NCBI GenBank assembly: GCA_023212645.1
Contig: JALBYC010000025.1
Span: 1 to 64,000, forward strand
DNA: 64,000 nt
Direction of reading: 5' to 3'
Source of the DNA: Farysia itapuensis
Lineage: Eukaryota; Basidiomycota; Ustilaginomycetes; Ustilaginales; Ustilaginaceae
Shown here piece by piece: positions 19,171 to 27,573 of the stretch; the first letter of the stretch is position 1; each line of letters opens with the position of its first letter. The notes under the pieces are model-generated. The model did no database searches. It saw only the letters and a list, made by a program, of their open reading frames with translations, and was not told where the DNA came from. The position numbers and the translations under genes were made by a program.

Positions 19171-19738
19171 ATGCTGTCGCTGTACGATATTACGGTTCCG
19201 CCGATGATCCACGGCCTGCGTGGACTGAAGAGCGTGCTGCAACTTGGCGAAAAGTTCTGCGAGGAGAAAGGGACTGATCCGTCGGCTTTGCTGCAATCCA
19301 GGCTGCATGCCGACATGTACGGGTAAGTTTCGCTGCTGCCTCCATAGCGTTAGGCCTCTATGCTAACGATAGCAATCGGACGTTAGGTTGATCTTCCAGG
19401 TGCAGATGTGTTCGAATACGGCCAAGTTGCTGGCAAAGCGGCTGGCTGGGCTGGAAAGCGAAGTGTTTCCCGACGATGAACAGACTTTTGCCCAGCTGTA
19501 CACGCGGATTGACAAGACGATTGCCCTGCTGCAGAAACTCGGTGCTGACAGTATGGACGGCGATGAGGATCGGCCGATTAGCGTCACTACGCCGCTCACT
19601 TCCTTTACGCTAGGCGCGCGCGACCACGTCCTGACCTACGCAATCCCTAACTTTTACTTCCACAAGACGACCGCCTACTGCATTCTCCGCTCCCAGGGCG
19701 TCACCCTCAGCAAGATTGACTTTATCGGTAGATCATAG
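19171..19738 (+). CDS. DUF1993 family protein
   Basis: Exons 19171-19322 and 19387-19738 with a 64-base intron (GTAAGT...GACGTTAG) give 167 residues, the normal length for the family. Diagnostic pieces are the N-terminal PPMIHGLRGLKSVLQLGEKF, then DPSALLQSRLHADMYGLIFQ across the splice, then QMCSNTAKLLAKRLAGLE and the C-terminal NFYFHKTTAYCILRSQGV. These fit the helical DUF1993 domain, distantly like DinB folds. Its biochemical role is unknown. It shares a 110-base divergent promoter with the GlcNAc-6-phosphate deacetylase gene, which may mean co-expression only. Confidence 0.85.
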
Positions 19739-19930
19739 ACAGTCCCGCCACCGCGCTCGAACACATAGCGATGCCCAAACCTTATTTTCTCCCCACCACC
19801 AGTTCTCGTTCCCGTCGTGTGTGTGTATTGAAGCATGGTCCCGCGTTGAGCTACTTGGCGGCCTCCTCCACATTTTGTTGTTTTCAAAAGGTTGACATTC
19901 TTCTTCGTTGGCTGCACTGTGACAAGGGGA

Positions 19931-21040
19931 ATGGAGGACGATGTTGGGGTGGTGGTAGCGCCATTGCTGCCGAAAGGGTGGGTGATTGAGCGGTACGAGC
20001 ATCTCGCTGAGCTCTGGGCAGGATACGGCCACATCTACCGCTTCCACCTCCACCACACTGACAACCACACCACCACGACTAGCAAAATTGTCAAGATCAT
20101 CGTTGCCCCACCCACGATCGGGGAGGAGGAGGATGAGGGACACGTGCGCAAGATGCTCTCCTACCGAGTCGAGGCGAATTTCTACCGGATGTACGCTGCA
20201 CGCTTGGCGGCGGGGGTGAGTTACGTACCGCAGGTGTTTGCCGCGTCGTCGGGGGAGGAGATGCAGGTGTTGGTGATGGAAGATCTGGCGGTTGAGTTTG
20301 GGGAGATGGGGGAGCGAAGGGGTGTGCTGTCCCCCACACAGGTGGGGATGGCGATAGAATGGCTTGCCTCCTTCCACGCGGCCTTTTGGAACGAAGCGCA
20401 CCAGTCGTTGTGTCCACCGCCATTGCACGCCTCGCACTGGGATGGAAGGGGTGTGTGGCAGTACGGCGGGTATAGCTACCTCCTCACCCGTTCTGCAGAA
20501 CTCTCGGCCATTGCACCAGACTCGGAATGGGCGCATCTCGGTCTACACGCCGCCTCGCCGCTGCCGATGGCGCTGGACTGGTGTTTGGCCAACCCGCGCG
20601 ACCCTACGCGCAAAACACTCGTGCACGGCGACGTGAAAGCTGCCAACATGGCCTTCCGCCCCGGCGCAATGGCCATGTACGATTTCCAATACGTCGGTCA
20701 AGGTCTCGGCGTGCAAGATTTAGCCAAATTTCTCACAACCTCCATCCCCAGTACGGCGCTCGAGCACGGGGGTGAGGAGACGCTCTTACGACGGTACCAC
20801 ACGCTGCTCGTGCGCCAGTTGCCGTCTGGCTGCGAGTACCCGTTTAACGAGCTGTGGCTCGATTGGGAGTTGGCTCTGGTGAGCTGGGTGCGTTTCCAAG
20901 CTGGATGGTCGGGTGGGTTCTGGGGTGCTGGCGTTCAGTGGCTTACCCACCGCGTTCGAGACCTGCTCACAGACTCACACTGGACAGACGCCGTCCTGCA
21001 CACCTACAACACCGCCTCTCTCTCTCGTCAAACGCAATAG
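19931..21040 (+). CDS. CHK/aminoglycoside-phosphotransferase-like kinase
   Basis: A 369-residue protein with the small-molecule kinase fold. Visible motifs are a lysine in SKIVKIIVAP (ATP-binding strand), the hinge-like VLVMEDLAV, the catalytic Brenner loop LVHGDVKAANMAF (Asp base and Asn metal ligand), and YDFQYVGQGLGVQDLAKFL, where Asp replaces the DFG aspartate. The DFQ...G.G..DLA pattern is that of CHK/ecdysteroid-kinase-like and choline-kinase-related enzymes. The substrate cannot be told. The first ATG in frame is at 19931; the longer frame starts with TTG. Its stop lies 37 bases from the convergent pob3 stop, so the 3' ends probably overlap in mRNA. Confidence 0.8.
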   Translation: MEDDVGVVVAPLLPKGWVIERYEHLAELWAGYGHIYRFHLHHTDNHTTTTSKIVKIIVAPPTIGEEEDEGHVRKMLSYRVEANFYRMYAARLAAGVSYVPQVFAASSGEEMQVLVMEDLAVEFGEMGERRGVLSPTQVGMAIEWLASFHAAFWNEAHQSLCPPPLHASHWDGRGVWQYGGYSYLLTRSAELSAIAPDSEWAHLGLHAASPLPMALDWCLANPRDPTRKTLVHGDVKAANMAFRPGAMAMYDFQYVGQGLGVQDLAKFLTTSIPSTALEHGGEETLLRRYHTLLVRQLPSGCEYPFNELWLDWELALVSWVRFQAGWSGGFWGAGVQWLTHRVRDLLTDSHWTDAVLHTYNTASLSRQTQ

Positions 21041-21077
21041 GCCAAACTTGATTTTCTCTTTTTCCGCTTCGTGTCCT

Positions 21078-22751
21078 CTAGTCATCGCGCTTCTTCTTTT
21101 TGGGTGGCTGCTTATCGTCTGCATCGTCGTTGTCGTCTCCTGAGGAGGCTTCGGAAGGTGAACCGTCATCTGAGTCGTCGCCTGCTGAGAAGTCTTCGTC
21201 TTCCTCACTATCTTCGTCGTCGTCGTCGGCGCCGTTTGCCCCACGCGCACCTCCATCCTCGTCATCGTCGGAGAGGAGACCGGCGGCGGCGGCAGCGGCC
21301 GCAAGTCCGCCGGTTTCTTCCGCCATTTCGTTTTTGACGCGCACCTTTCGTTCGGCGAGGTGTGCTTTGAGTCGGTCGAGTTCTTCGCGCGAGATGCTCT
21401 GGAAGGTATGTTCAACGCCGGTCCTGCTGGCTACACGCAGGTCAAACGTCTTGCTCGACGCAACCGCCCCGCCTACGCGCGAGAGAATGGCCTGCTGAAT
21501 GTCCGAGTAGGGCACATAGACGGGCTGCTTGGAGACCCACAGCAGACTTTTTTCCAAGGGATACAGATTTCCATCGGCCGCCTTGACGTTGCACTTGATA
21601 CTGCTCTGACCAGAGGAAGACTCGAATTCGCCCGGTGTGGCCACCTTCTGGCCGGAGAGGACCTTGAAGATGTTGGTGACGATGCGGAACGTCGGCTCCT
21701 CGTAGCGCTGTTTGAGTTTGCCGTCGTACTTTTCCTGGATGGTTTGCGGGTCGAGGTTGAGTTCGGCGTCCATCTCTTCTTCGCGTGGGAATTGGAGGAC
21801 GAGGTAGGGGTAGCGAGTCTGACCCTGTCGAATGGGCGGGTCGAGTCCAATGACGAGCATGACGTGGATCTCGTCCGACTTGGGCAGGAGAAAGAGCTTG
21901 TTGACGCTGCTGTAGAGAATCTTGTAGTCGTACGTCTTGCCACGCAGACGGAGAAAGGAGGCAAAGACGTCAATGTCGTACCGACCACGGGGTGTGAGGA
22001 CGAGGACCTCTTTGAACACGACGATCGAGTCACCGGCGACCTGACCTATGTCGGCCTTGGACTTGAGTGCTTCATGGAAAGCCTCTGCGGCGGTCTCCTC
22101 GTTGGTGTCACTACCTGCATCGCTGGCGGCGGCGTCGTCGGCGTCCTCCTTGACCGCCTGACCGGGGACGTAGAGTCGCATCTCGACCAACTGATCGCCT
22201 CTGCCTCGCCGCGACGAGGAGCCGTTGGACGAGCCGGTATTGGCACCGGGCTGTTGCTGTTCCGGATTGAGAAACTCCATCGACACTTCTGTCTTGGCAA
22301 TATTGCTGTTGGCCAGGTGGGAGAGGGGCAGTTCGAAGGCCAGCTTGTCCCGGACGAGGAACTGGACGTCGTGGTTGCTGACCGCCGTCTTGCCCCAGTT
22401 CCAGCCGCGCGTCGAAACCTCTCGTGTCTCGAGTGACTTTGCAAAACACTGGCGAATCTGCGCCGACAGTGTATCGTAGTCGTCGCGCAGGAAGCCGTCA
22501 AAGGCCGTCTTGCGCGGGTTGGTCTGGGCAGACGAGGGTGGATCCCTGTCCTTGTTGAGCGAGATGCTCAGTTGGTAGTTGCGTGCGACGCGCACCCACT
22601 GGAAGGCGACCATCTGATCTGCAGGTATGGTAATCGTACCCCCATCACCGGATGCTGGTTTCCACCCGAGCCCGCCCTGCGACATTCTGAGCTTGCCCGG
22701 GGTCGAGTCCAAGCCATGATAGATGTTGTCCCACTGCGTTGTTCCTGCCAT
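21078..22751 (-). CDS. POB3: FACT complex subunit Pob3 (SSRP1-like)
   Basis: A histone chaperone subunit that, with Spt16, loosens and rebuilds nucleosomes during transcription and replication. It has 557 residues without intron. The start MAGTTQWDNIYHGLDSTPGK is the N-terminal dimerisation region. PH-like domains follow, with PVYVPYSDIQQAILSRVGG and FDLRVASRTGVEHTFQSISR in the second half. The tail is acidic (DDEDGGARGANGADDDDEDS) and ends PPKKKKRDD. As in other fungi there is no HMG box, so a separate Nhp6-like protein would supply DNA binding. It is divergent from coronin with 223 bases between ATGs, a spacer holding two short tandem repeats. Confidence 0.95.
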   Translation of the reverse strand: MAGTTQWDNIYHGLDSTPGKLRMSQGGLGWKPASGDGGTITIPADQMVAFQWVRVARNYQLSISLNKDRDPPSSAQTNPRKTAFDGFLRDDYDTLSAQIRQCFAKSLETREVSTRGWNWGKTAVSNHDVQFLVRDKLAFELPLSHLANSNIAKTEVSMEFLNPEQQQPGANTGSSNGSSSRRGRGDQLVEMRLYVPGQAVKEDADDAAASDAGSDTNEETAAEAFHEALKSKADIGQVAGDSIVVFKEVLVLTPRGRYDIDVFASFLRLRGKTYDYKILYSSVNKLFLLPKSDEIHVMLVIGLDPPIRQGQTRYPYLVLQFPREEEMDAELNLDPQTIQEKYDGKLKQRYEEPTFRIVTNIFKVLSGQKVATPGEFESSSGQSSIKCNVKAADGNLYPLEKSLLWVSKQPVYVPYSDIQQAILSRVGGAVASSKTFDLRVASRTGVEHTFQSISREELDRLKAHLAERKVRVKNEMAEETGGLAAAAAAAGLLSDDDEDGGARGANGADDDDEDSEEDEDFSAGDDSDDGSPSEASSGDDNDDADDKQPPKKKKRDD

Positions 22752-22811
22752 GGTCGTTGCTTTGAAGGAAGCAAAGAAGAAGACGACGAAGCGCGCGAAG
22801 CGCGTAGATGA

Positions 22812-22865
22812 CATTCCAATGTTAGAGTGCTGAGATGGCATTCCAATGTTAGAGTGGTGAGCTGC
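22812..22865 (+). repeat. 27-bp direct repeat in pob3/coronin promoter
   Basis: CATTCCAATGTTAGAGTG begins at 22812 and again at 22839, each followed by a TGAG-containing end, so the period is 27 bases. It lies 61 bases upstream of the pob3 ATG and could duplicate a regulator site; none is recognised. Confidence 0.8.
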
Positions 22866-22926
22866 ACATGTTAGACCACAAAGAGGCACGATCGCATGCT
22901 GTTTGGCGACGACGAGCCGCCATATA

Positions 22927-22970
22927 CATCGCACCCTACATCGCACCCTACATCGCACCCTACATCGCAC
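22927..22970 (+). repeat. 12-bp tandem repeat in coronin leader
   Basis: CATCGCACCCTA is repeated three times exactly (22927-22962), followed by the first eight bases of a fourth copy, ending four bases before the coronin ATG. It is probably part of the 5' leader. Confidence 0.9.
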
Positions 22971-22974
22971 AAGG

Positions 22975-24648
22975 ATGAGCCGATTCGTGCGTCCAAGCAA
23001 GTACCGCCACGTGTATCCCAACGTGGGCAAGAAGGAGACGTCGTATGAGAACGTCAAGGTATCCAACAATGCGTGGGACACGAACCTCGTTGCTGCGAAT
23101 GGCAAGTACGTCTCGATCAACTGGAATGCATCTGGCGGGGGAGCGTTTGCCGTGCTGCCGGTAGACCGACCTGGCAAGCTGCCAGACATCTATCCGCTCT
23201 GCCGTGGACATACGGCCACCGTGCTGGATACGGCGTTCAGTCCCTTTGACGACGATCTGGTGGCTTCTGCGTCGGATGACGGTACGGTGGGACTGTGGAA
23301 GTTGCGCGACTCGGATTTCGAGCAGCTGGAGTGGACGGACAAGGAGCGGGGACGGAACGGTGGAGTACAAGACTTGCAACCTTTGGCACGCATTTCGGGA
23401 GGGGGACGCAAGATTGGCCAGGTGGTGTGGCATCCGACGGCCTCGAACGTCGTTGCGGCTGCTACGGGTGACCATGTGATCAAGCTGTTTGACGTATCGC
23501 ACGCTGCCACGGCTGCTTCCAGTCCAAGCATCAGTCTGCGTGGATTCAACGACACGATTCAGTCGCTTGACTGGGACTGGACCGGGACCACGCTTATCGC
23601 TACCAGTCGCGACCGCAAGATTCGCACTTTCGACCCACGTCAGGGCGAGGATGCAGTACAGGTGGCTGACTCGCACGGCGGTATCAAGGGTGCCCGTGTC
23701 ATCTGGTGCGGTGACAAAGACCGCGCCATCACCACTGGCTTTAGCAAGATGTCGGACCGTCAGATGTTTTTGTGGGACACCAACAACTTGGCCTCTGGAC
23801 CACTCAAGCAGGTCACTCTCGACTCATCCAGCGGCATCATTATGCCCTTTTGGAGCGACAACAACGTCATCTTCCTCGCCGGCAAAGGTGACGGCAACAT
23901 TCGCTATTACGAGCTGGAGAACGACGAACTGCACTACCTTACCGAGAGCAAGTCGAGCGAGCCTCAGCGAGGACTCACCTTTGTCGCACGTCGATTCCTC
24001 AACACCGATGAAAACGAGATTGCCAAGGCCTACAAGGTGACAGGTAACGTGATTCAGCCAGTCTCCTTCCTCGTCCCGCGCAAAGCCGAGTCGTTCCAGA
24101 CCGACATCTTCCCACCCGCGCCCAGTGCCCAACCTGCCCTGACGGCCAAAGACTTTTTCGACGGCAAACGCGCCCCACGCAACCTCATCAATCTCGAAAC
24201 CGGCAAAGGCATGAGTGGCGGCAGTGTCCCCGACAAAAGCTCCGCCACCGCTCCACCGGCCCGCTCAGCCAGCCCTGTAAAACAGGCGACCAGCCCTGTG
24301 AAACGCGCAACCAGCCCTGTCAAGTCGGCAAGCCCGGTGAAGTCAGCTAGCCTGCCCAACCCCGCACCTGCTGCTCCTGCCGCACAACCTGTCACACCGA
24401 CAAAGGAGCCCGAAGCCAAACACCTCGACCCGACCCCTGCCAACGGCGCGTCTACGCCCAAACAACCGGACCAGTCCAGCAGCAGCAGCAGCAGCCCAGG
24501 AGGAGCTGACATCGAGGCCTTGCGTCGCCAGATCCAGTCGCTCCAAACCGCCGTCGAAGAGCGTGACACAAAGATTCGCCAGCTGCAAGTCGAGAACGAA
24601 ACGCTCAAAGCCAACCAACAACGCGCTCGAGACGCACTGCTCAGCTAA
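22975..24648 (+). CDS. CRN1: Coronin, actin-binding WD40 protein
   Basis: Binds F-actin and Arp2/3 at cortical patches and links actin to endocytosis. It has 557 residues in one exon. The family start is MSRFVRPSKYRHVYPNVGKK. The seven-bladed propeller shows repeats such as HTATVLDTAFSPFDDDLVAS and IGQVVWHPTASNVVAAATGD, followed by the coronin extension (IMPFWSDNNVIFLAGKGDGN). A linker carries five SPVK-type units (residues about 435-460) that are good Pro-directed kinase sites. The C-terminal about 45 residues form a coiled coil (DIEALRRQIQSLQTAVEERD) expected to trimerise the protein. It converges with the oligoribonuclease gene, 76 bases apart. Confidence 0.95.
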   Translation: MSRFVRPSKYRHVYPNVGKKETSYENVKVSNNAWDTNLVAANGKYVSINWNASGGGAFAVLPVDRPGKLPDIYPLCRGHTATVLDTAFSPFDDDLVASASDDGTVGLWKLRDSDFEQLEWTDKERGRNGGVQDLQPLARISGGGRKIGQVVWHPTASNVVAAATGDHVIKLFDVSHAATAASSPSISLRGFNDTIQSLDWDWTGTTLIATSRDRKIRTFDPRQGEDAVQVADSHGGIKGARVIWCGDKDRAITTGFSKMSDRQMFLWDTNNLASGPLKQVTLDSSSGIIMPFWSDNNVIFLAGKGDGNIRYYELENDELHYLTESKSSEPQRGLTFVARRFLNTDENEIAKAYKVTGNVIQPVSFLVPRKAESFQTDIFPPAPSAQPALTAKDFFDGKRAPRNLINLETGKGMSGGSVPDKSSATAPPARSASPVKQATSPVKRATSPVKSASPVKSASLPNPAPAAPAAQPVTPTKEPEAKHLDPTPANGASTPKQPDQSSSSSSSPGGADIEALRRQIQSLQTAVEERDTKIRQLQVENETLKANQQRARDALLS

Positions 24649-24724
24649 CCTTCTTTCGCTAGACATTTGTTTTTTTTGCTTAAAGAAATGCCCCTTTCCC
24701 CCATTATCTTGTGCGTAGGAGTGT

Positions 24725-25401
24725 TCAGCTGGGCTTGACGAAAAAGTGCTGGCGGTAGTGTTTGAGTTCTGTTTGCGATATGTGCGTGTGTGTCAGTTGT
24801 GATGCAGCCTGTTGCTCGAGAAGGGACGAACGTTACCTTGGATACTGCCTCTGATGTCGTCGAGGGCTCTGTGGGAGTTGGCGTTGGGGTTGGTCCAGAC
24901 GCTAGAGGGGCCGTACCAGCGACGGACGCATTCCTTGATGCTGCTGACGTCGACGATGCGGTAGTGAAGGTGGGCGATGAGTTCCGGCATTTCTTTCAGC
25001 AAGAAAACCTTGTCTGCATGCACCGTGTTGCCTGCTAGCTGGGCGGTTTTTGGGGAAGCAACACGGTCGCGGACATAAGCCAGCACTGCTGCTCGCACAT
25101 CGGCATGTTCGTGCGCCACCGTCGCGTCCATACACGCCGCCGTCAATCCCGATTCCCCATGCTGCTTGACACACCATGCATTCATCGTCTCGAGAACAGG
25201 AGCAGGCGTGCGAATGACGTAGCTAACACCGGCATCGACGGCTTCCAACTCGCCATCGGTGACAATGCACGCCACTTCCAGCAGTCGATCCCCCCTGTCA
25301 ATGTCGAGACCCGTCATCTCGCAGTCAATCCACACCAGCGGTCCATCCTTGGGTTGTAACCGACGCACAGCAGCAGGTGGCGGGATAGGTGAGCCAGACA
25401 T
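24725..25401 (-). CDS. REX2: Oligoribonuclease (REX2-like, DEDDh 3'-5' exonuclease)
   Basis: Degrades very short RNA oligomers, usually in mitochondria. Exons 25401-24837 and 24768-24725 (68-base intron, GTAACG...CAAACAG) give 202 residues. The acidic motifs are in order: LVWIDCEMTGLD (D and E), NTVHADKVFLLKEMPEL (D), and HRALDDIRGSIQ (H and D). The small last exon supplies ELKHYRQHFF, completing the conserved C-terminal helix. Without this splice the frame would end in unrelated residues, which supports the intron. The ATG at 25401 is the first in frame; upstream codons are open but start with TTG. There is no strong mitochondrial presequence, though PAAVRRLQPK is weakly amphipathic. Confidence 0.9.
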
Positions 25402-25574
25402 GGTGCCCCGCAACGTTGGTACTAGTCTGCGCAGAATCGACCACAGCTTGTAAGAAGACCCTTTCCCCTGCGCGCCAACAGCTTGGTCGATGGACAGAAA
25501 AACACACACAGACAGACAGACCCTGAAAAAGTAGTGAGTGACTGGGGATATCAAAAGGAAATTTCACTGCGCAA

Positions 25575-27365
25575 CTACGGTTGGGTCTCTACATCACCGT
25601 CTCGTGCGCTGTCTAGGAGTTTCTTTTGCTCGCTGGGATGGATGGGGAGCACTTCTTGGTAGACGGCCACGTTGTCGTGTGTATCGCGGGTGGTACTGGG
25701 TGCCAGGACGTGCGCTGTTGCTGTCGCTTCGTGCTTTGTGGGCAGCGGTGTTGCAGCGACGGGTGGTGGGACTTTCTTCGGCAATGGCGCTGCTGGTGCT
25801 GCTGCTGCTGGGGTGGCAGAACCGTGTGCGGCATCCAACTCGGCGAGGTTGGCTTCTAGTGCAGAGAGCGACGTTCCCTGTCCCAAAACCTGCACTTCGA
25901 CATTCTTACCCTCACTGCCGACGGTTGGGTAGTCCCAGCGGATGACACCTTGGCGGTCAATCACCCCCCAGCGGTCGTACTTGAGTGTGCCGACAACATA
26001 CGGTTTCAGCTTGAGCCAGGCTACGCGTACCTTGATGGCTAGAATGTCACGATTGGCGCGCAGACTCGCGACGCCTTCCGGTTCCCACTCGGCATCCTCG
26101 TCCTCGTCTGATTCGCTAGGCACTTGGTGCTCCAACTCGGCATAGCCGTAGGCGCGAGCCAGGGCACGCGTCGCATACTCAAACTCGATGCAGGCATCGC
26201 GGTAGTTGAGCTCCACTTTTTGCAACGTCTCTTTGTGCGCCGGATCGGTCTGAATGTCGTTTTCATCTTCTTGTGGGATAGGATAGCGAAACTGCCAGTC
26301 CAAATTGCCGTGCATGGTACCCTGTGGTAAGTGATCAGCAGGCACGTACTCGGCCAATTCATCCACCTTCCACGTCAGATGCACCTTGTCGCGCACCACT
26401 GGATCCAACAGTGGGCGCAAGATGGACCAGACCGGCTTAAAGATCCAGGGTGCGCCATGCACATAGATGCGAGCAAGCGTCTCTGGGTAAAAACTCTCCA
26501 TCGTCTTTGCCATAAAGAGGACCACACTCCAATCCATGTTTCGCAGACCGAAATTGTTGAGGTTAAAGATGACCACCTTGCGTTCGACGGGCGGTGGCAT
26601 GAGCATCTGCAGACTCTCCTGCAACAGTATCACGCCACGCTTGAGTTCGTCGGCAGTCTGATTGGACGAGTAGTGTGCGCCCACTTCGATAAAGTAGACT
26701 GGTTCGCCGTTGGCAGTGGCGCCACGGATGTACGAGATGCCGTTGTTCATAATGTTGAAGCCACCACGGGTCTTTGTCAGACCGAGTTCGGCTTCTTTCA
26801 GCAGGCCAGAGACGTTGTACTGCACACGAAAGGAACACGTAGATCCAATCACGGCCAATGCGCGATCCACATCCCACTTTCGCGCTCGCAGACATCGCAA
26901 CATGTACGCATCTGGATGCTCGCCTTTAACGATTGCCCAGAACTCGGTTCGCAGAGCTGCTCCACCGTACTGCAGCAGAAAGCTCTGCATCTCTTTGTTC
27001 TCTTCGACATGGCGAAGGTGTTCTTTGAGCTTGTCGTCCTTGGGTGCGGATTCGGTTTGGCCCCTGTGACGGTGTTGTGGATCATTGTTGCGGGATGTGG
27101 ACGAAGAGGAGGCGGGATGCCGTGAACCAGACGTGCTATGGCGCCGAGAGGATGACGAGGGGGAGCGGACGGGTCTGACCAGATGGGCTGAGGCATCGAT
27201 CGAGTCGGAGGAATGGTTCGAGATCTCGCACAGCTGCAAGAACCTTCGCCACAGCTCAAACAGCGCCACAGTCTGTCTGGCGGTGAGATTGCATCGATAA
27301 CCGGGCGAATGCAGATAGTCAATCTGCGCCGTGGCCGTGTTGCTGCTGCTGCTGCTCTCGCCCAT
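25575..27365 (-). CDS. Sec14-like CRAL-TRIO phospholipid transfer protein
   Basis: Predicted to exchange phosphatidylinositol with another lipid on membranes. It has 596 residues without intron. The CRAL-TRIO-N helices lie at about 120-190 (LRCLRARKWDVDRALAVIGS). The lipid-binding domain at about 195-390 includes GEPVYFIEVGAHYSSNQTAD, VVIFNLNNFGLRNMDWSVV, YPETLARIYVHGAPWIFKPV and DPVVRDKVHLTW, which is the Sec14 floor and gate. The C-terminal region adds about 200 residues with a predicted strand-rich part (KLKPYVVGTLKYDRWGVIDR) and an Ala/Pro-rich tail. The N-terminus is Ser-rich. The ATG at 27365 follows a GTG-only upstream extension. It is divergent from the ketopantoate gene across 208 bases. 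Confidence 0.88.
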   Translation of the reverse strand: MGESSSSSNTATAQIDYLHSPGYRCNLTARQTVALFELWRRFLQLCEISNHSSDSIDASAHLVRPVRSPSSSSRRHSTSGSRHPASSSSTSRNNDPQHRHRGQTESAPKDDKLKEHLRHVEENKEMQSFLLQYGGAALRTEFWAIVKGEHPDAYMLRCLRARKWDVDRALAVIGSTCSFRVQYNVSGLLKEAELGLTKTRGGFNIMNNGISYIRGATANGEPVYFIEVGAHYSSNQTADELKRGVILLQESLQMLMPPPVERKVVIFNLNNFGLRNMDWSVVLFMAKTMESFYPETLARIYVHGAPWIFKPVWSILRPLLDPVVRDKVHLTWKVDELAEYVPADHLPQGTMHGNLDWQFRYPIPQEDENDIQTDPAHKETLQKVELNYRDACIEFEYATRALARAYGYAELEHQVPSESDEDEDAEWEPEGVASLRANRDILAIKVRVAWLKLKPYVVGTLKYDRWGVIDRQGVIRWDYPTVGSEGKNVEVQVLGQGTSLSALEANLAELDAAHGSATPAAAAPAAPLPKKVPPPVAATPLPTKHEATATAHVLAPSTTRDTHDNVAVYQEVLPIHPSEQKKLLDSARDGDVETQP

Positions 27366-27457
27366 CACGTTTGGCCAGTATGTAGTCACTCGCCAAGCAT
27401 TCGCAACGTGTGATTTCTCCACAGTCCGACTACTTCCATCGGGTCACAATCCGAAGC

Positions 27458-27475
27458 TTAAGCTTATAAGCTTAA
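27458..27475. promoter_or_regulatory. 18-bp perfect palindrome in Sec14-like/ECM31 promoter
   Basis: TTAAGCTTATAAGCTTAA equals its own reverse complement. A third AAGCTT lies immediately left (27454-27459). It is 93 bases from the Sec14-like ATG and about 100 from the ECM31 ATG, so it is central in the shared promoter. A dimeric regulator site or a TATA-like element (TTATAAG) are both possible. Confidence 0.6.
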
Positions 27476-27573
27476 ACCACGTGCATCACACTCTAACACC
27501 CACCCGGCTATAGAAAATTGAAAAATATAGAAAAGCGTTGCATTCTAGCCGGTCTGCTTGTTCTCTCACTACC

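Noticed and set aside
21360..22436. 358-codon plus-strand ORF
   Set aside because: Lies wholly antisense to Pob3, whose domains are complete; no family motif in the antisense reading.
26331..27125. 264-codon plus-strand ORF
   Set aside because: Antisense to the CRAL-TRIO domain of the Sec14-like protein; no motif of its own.
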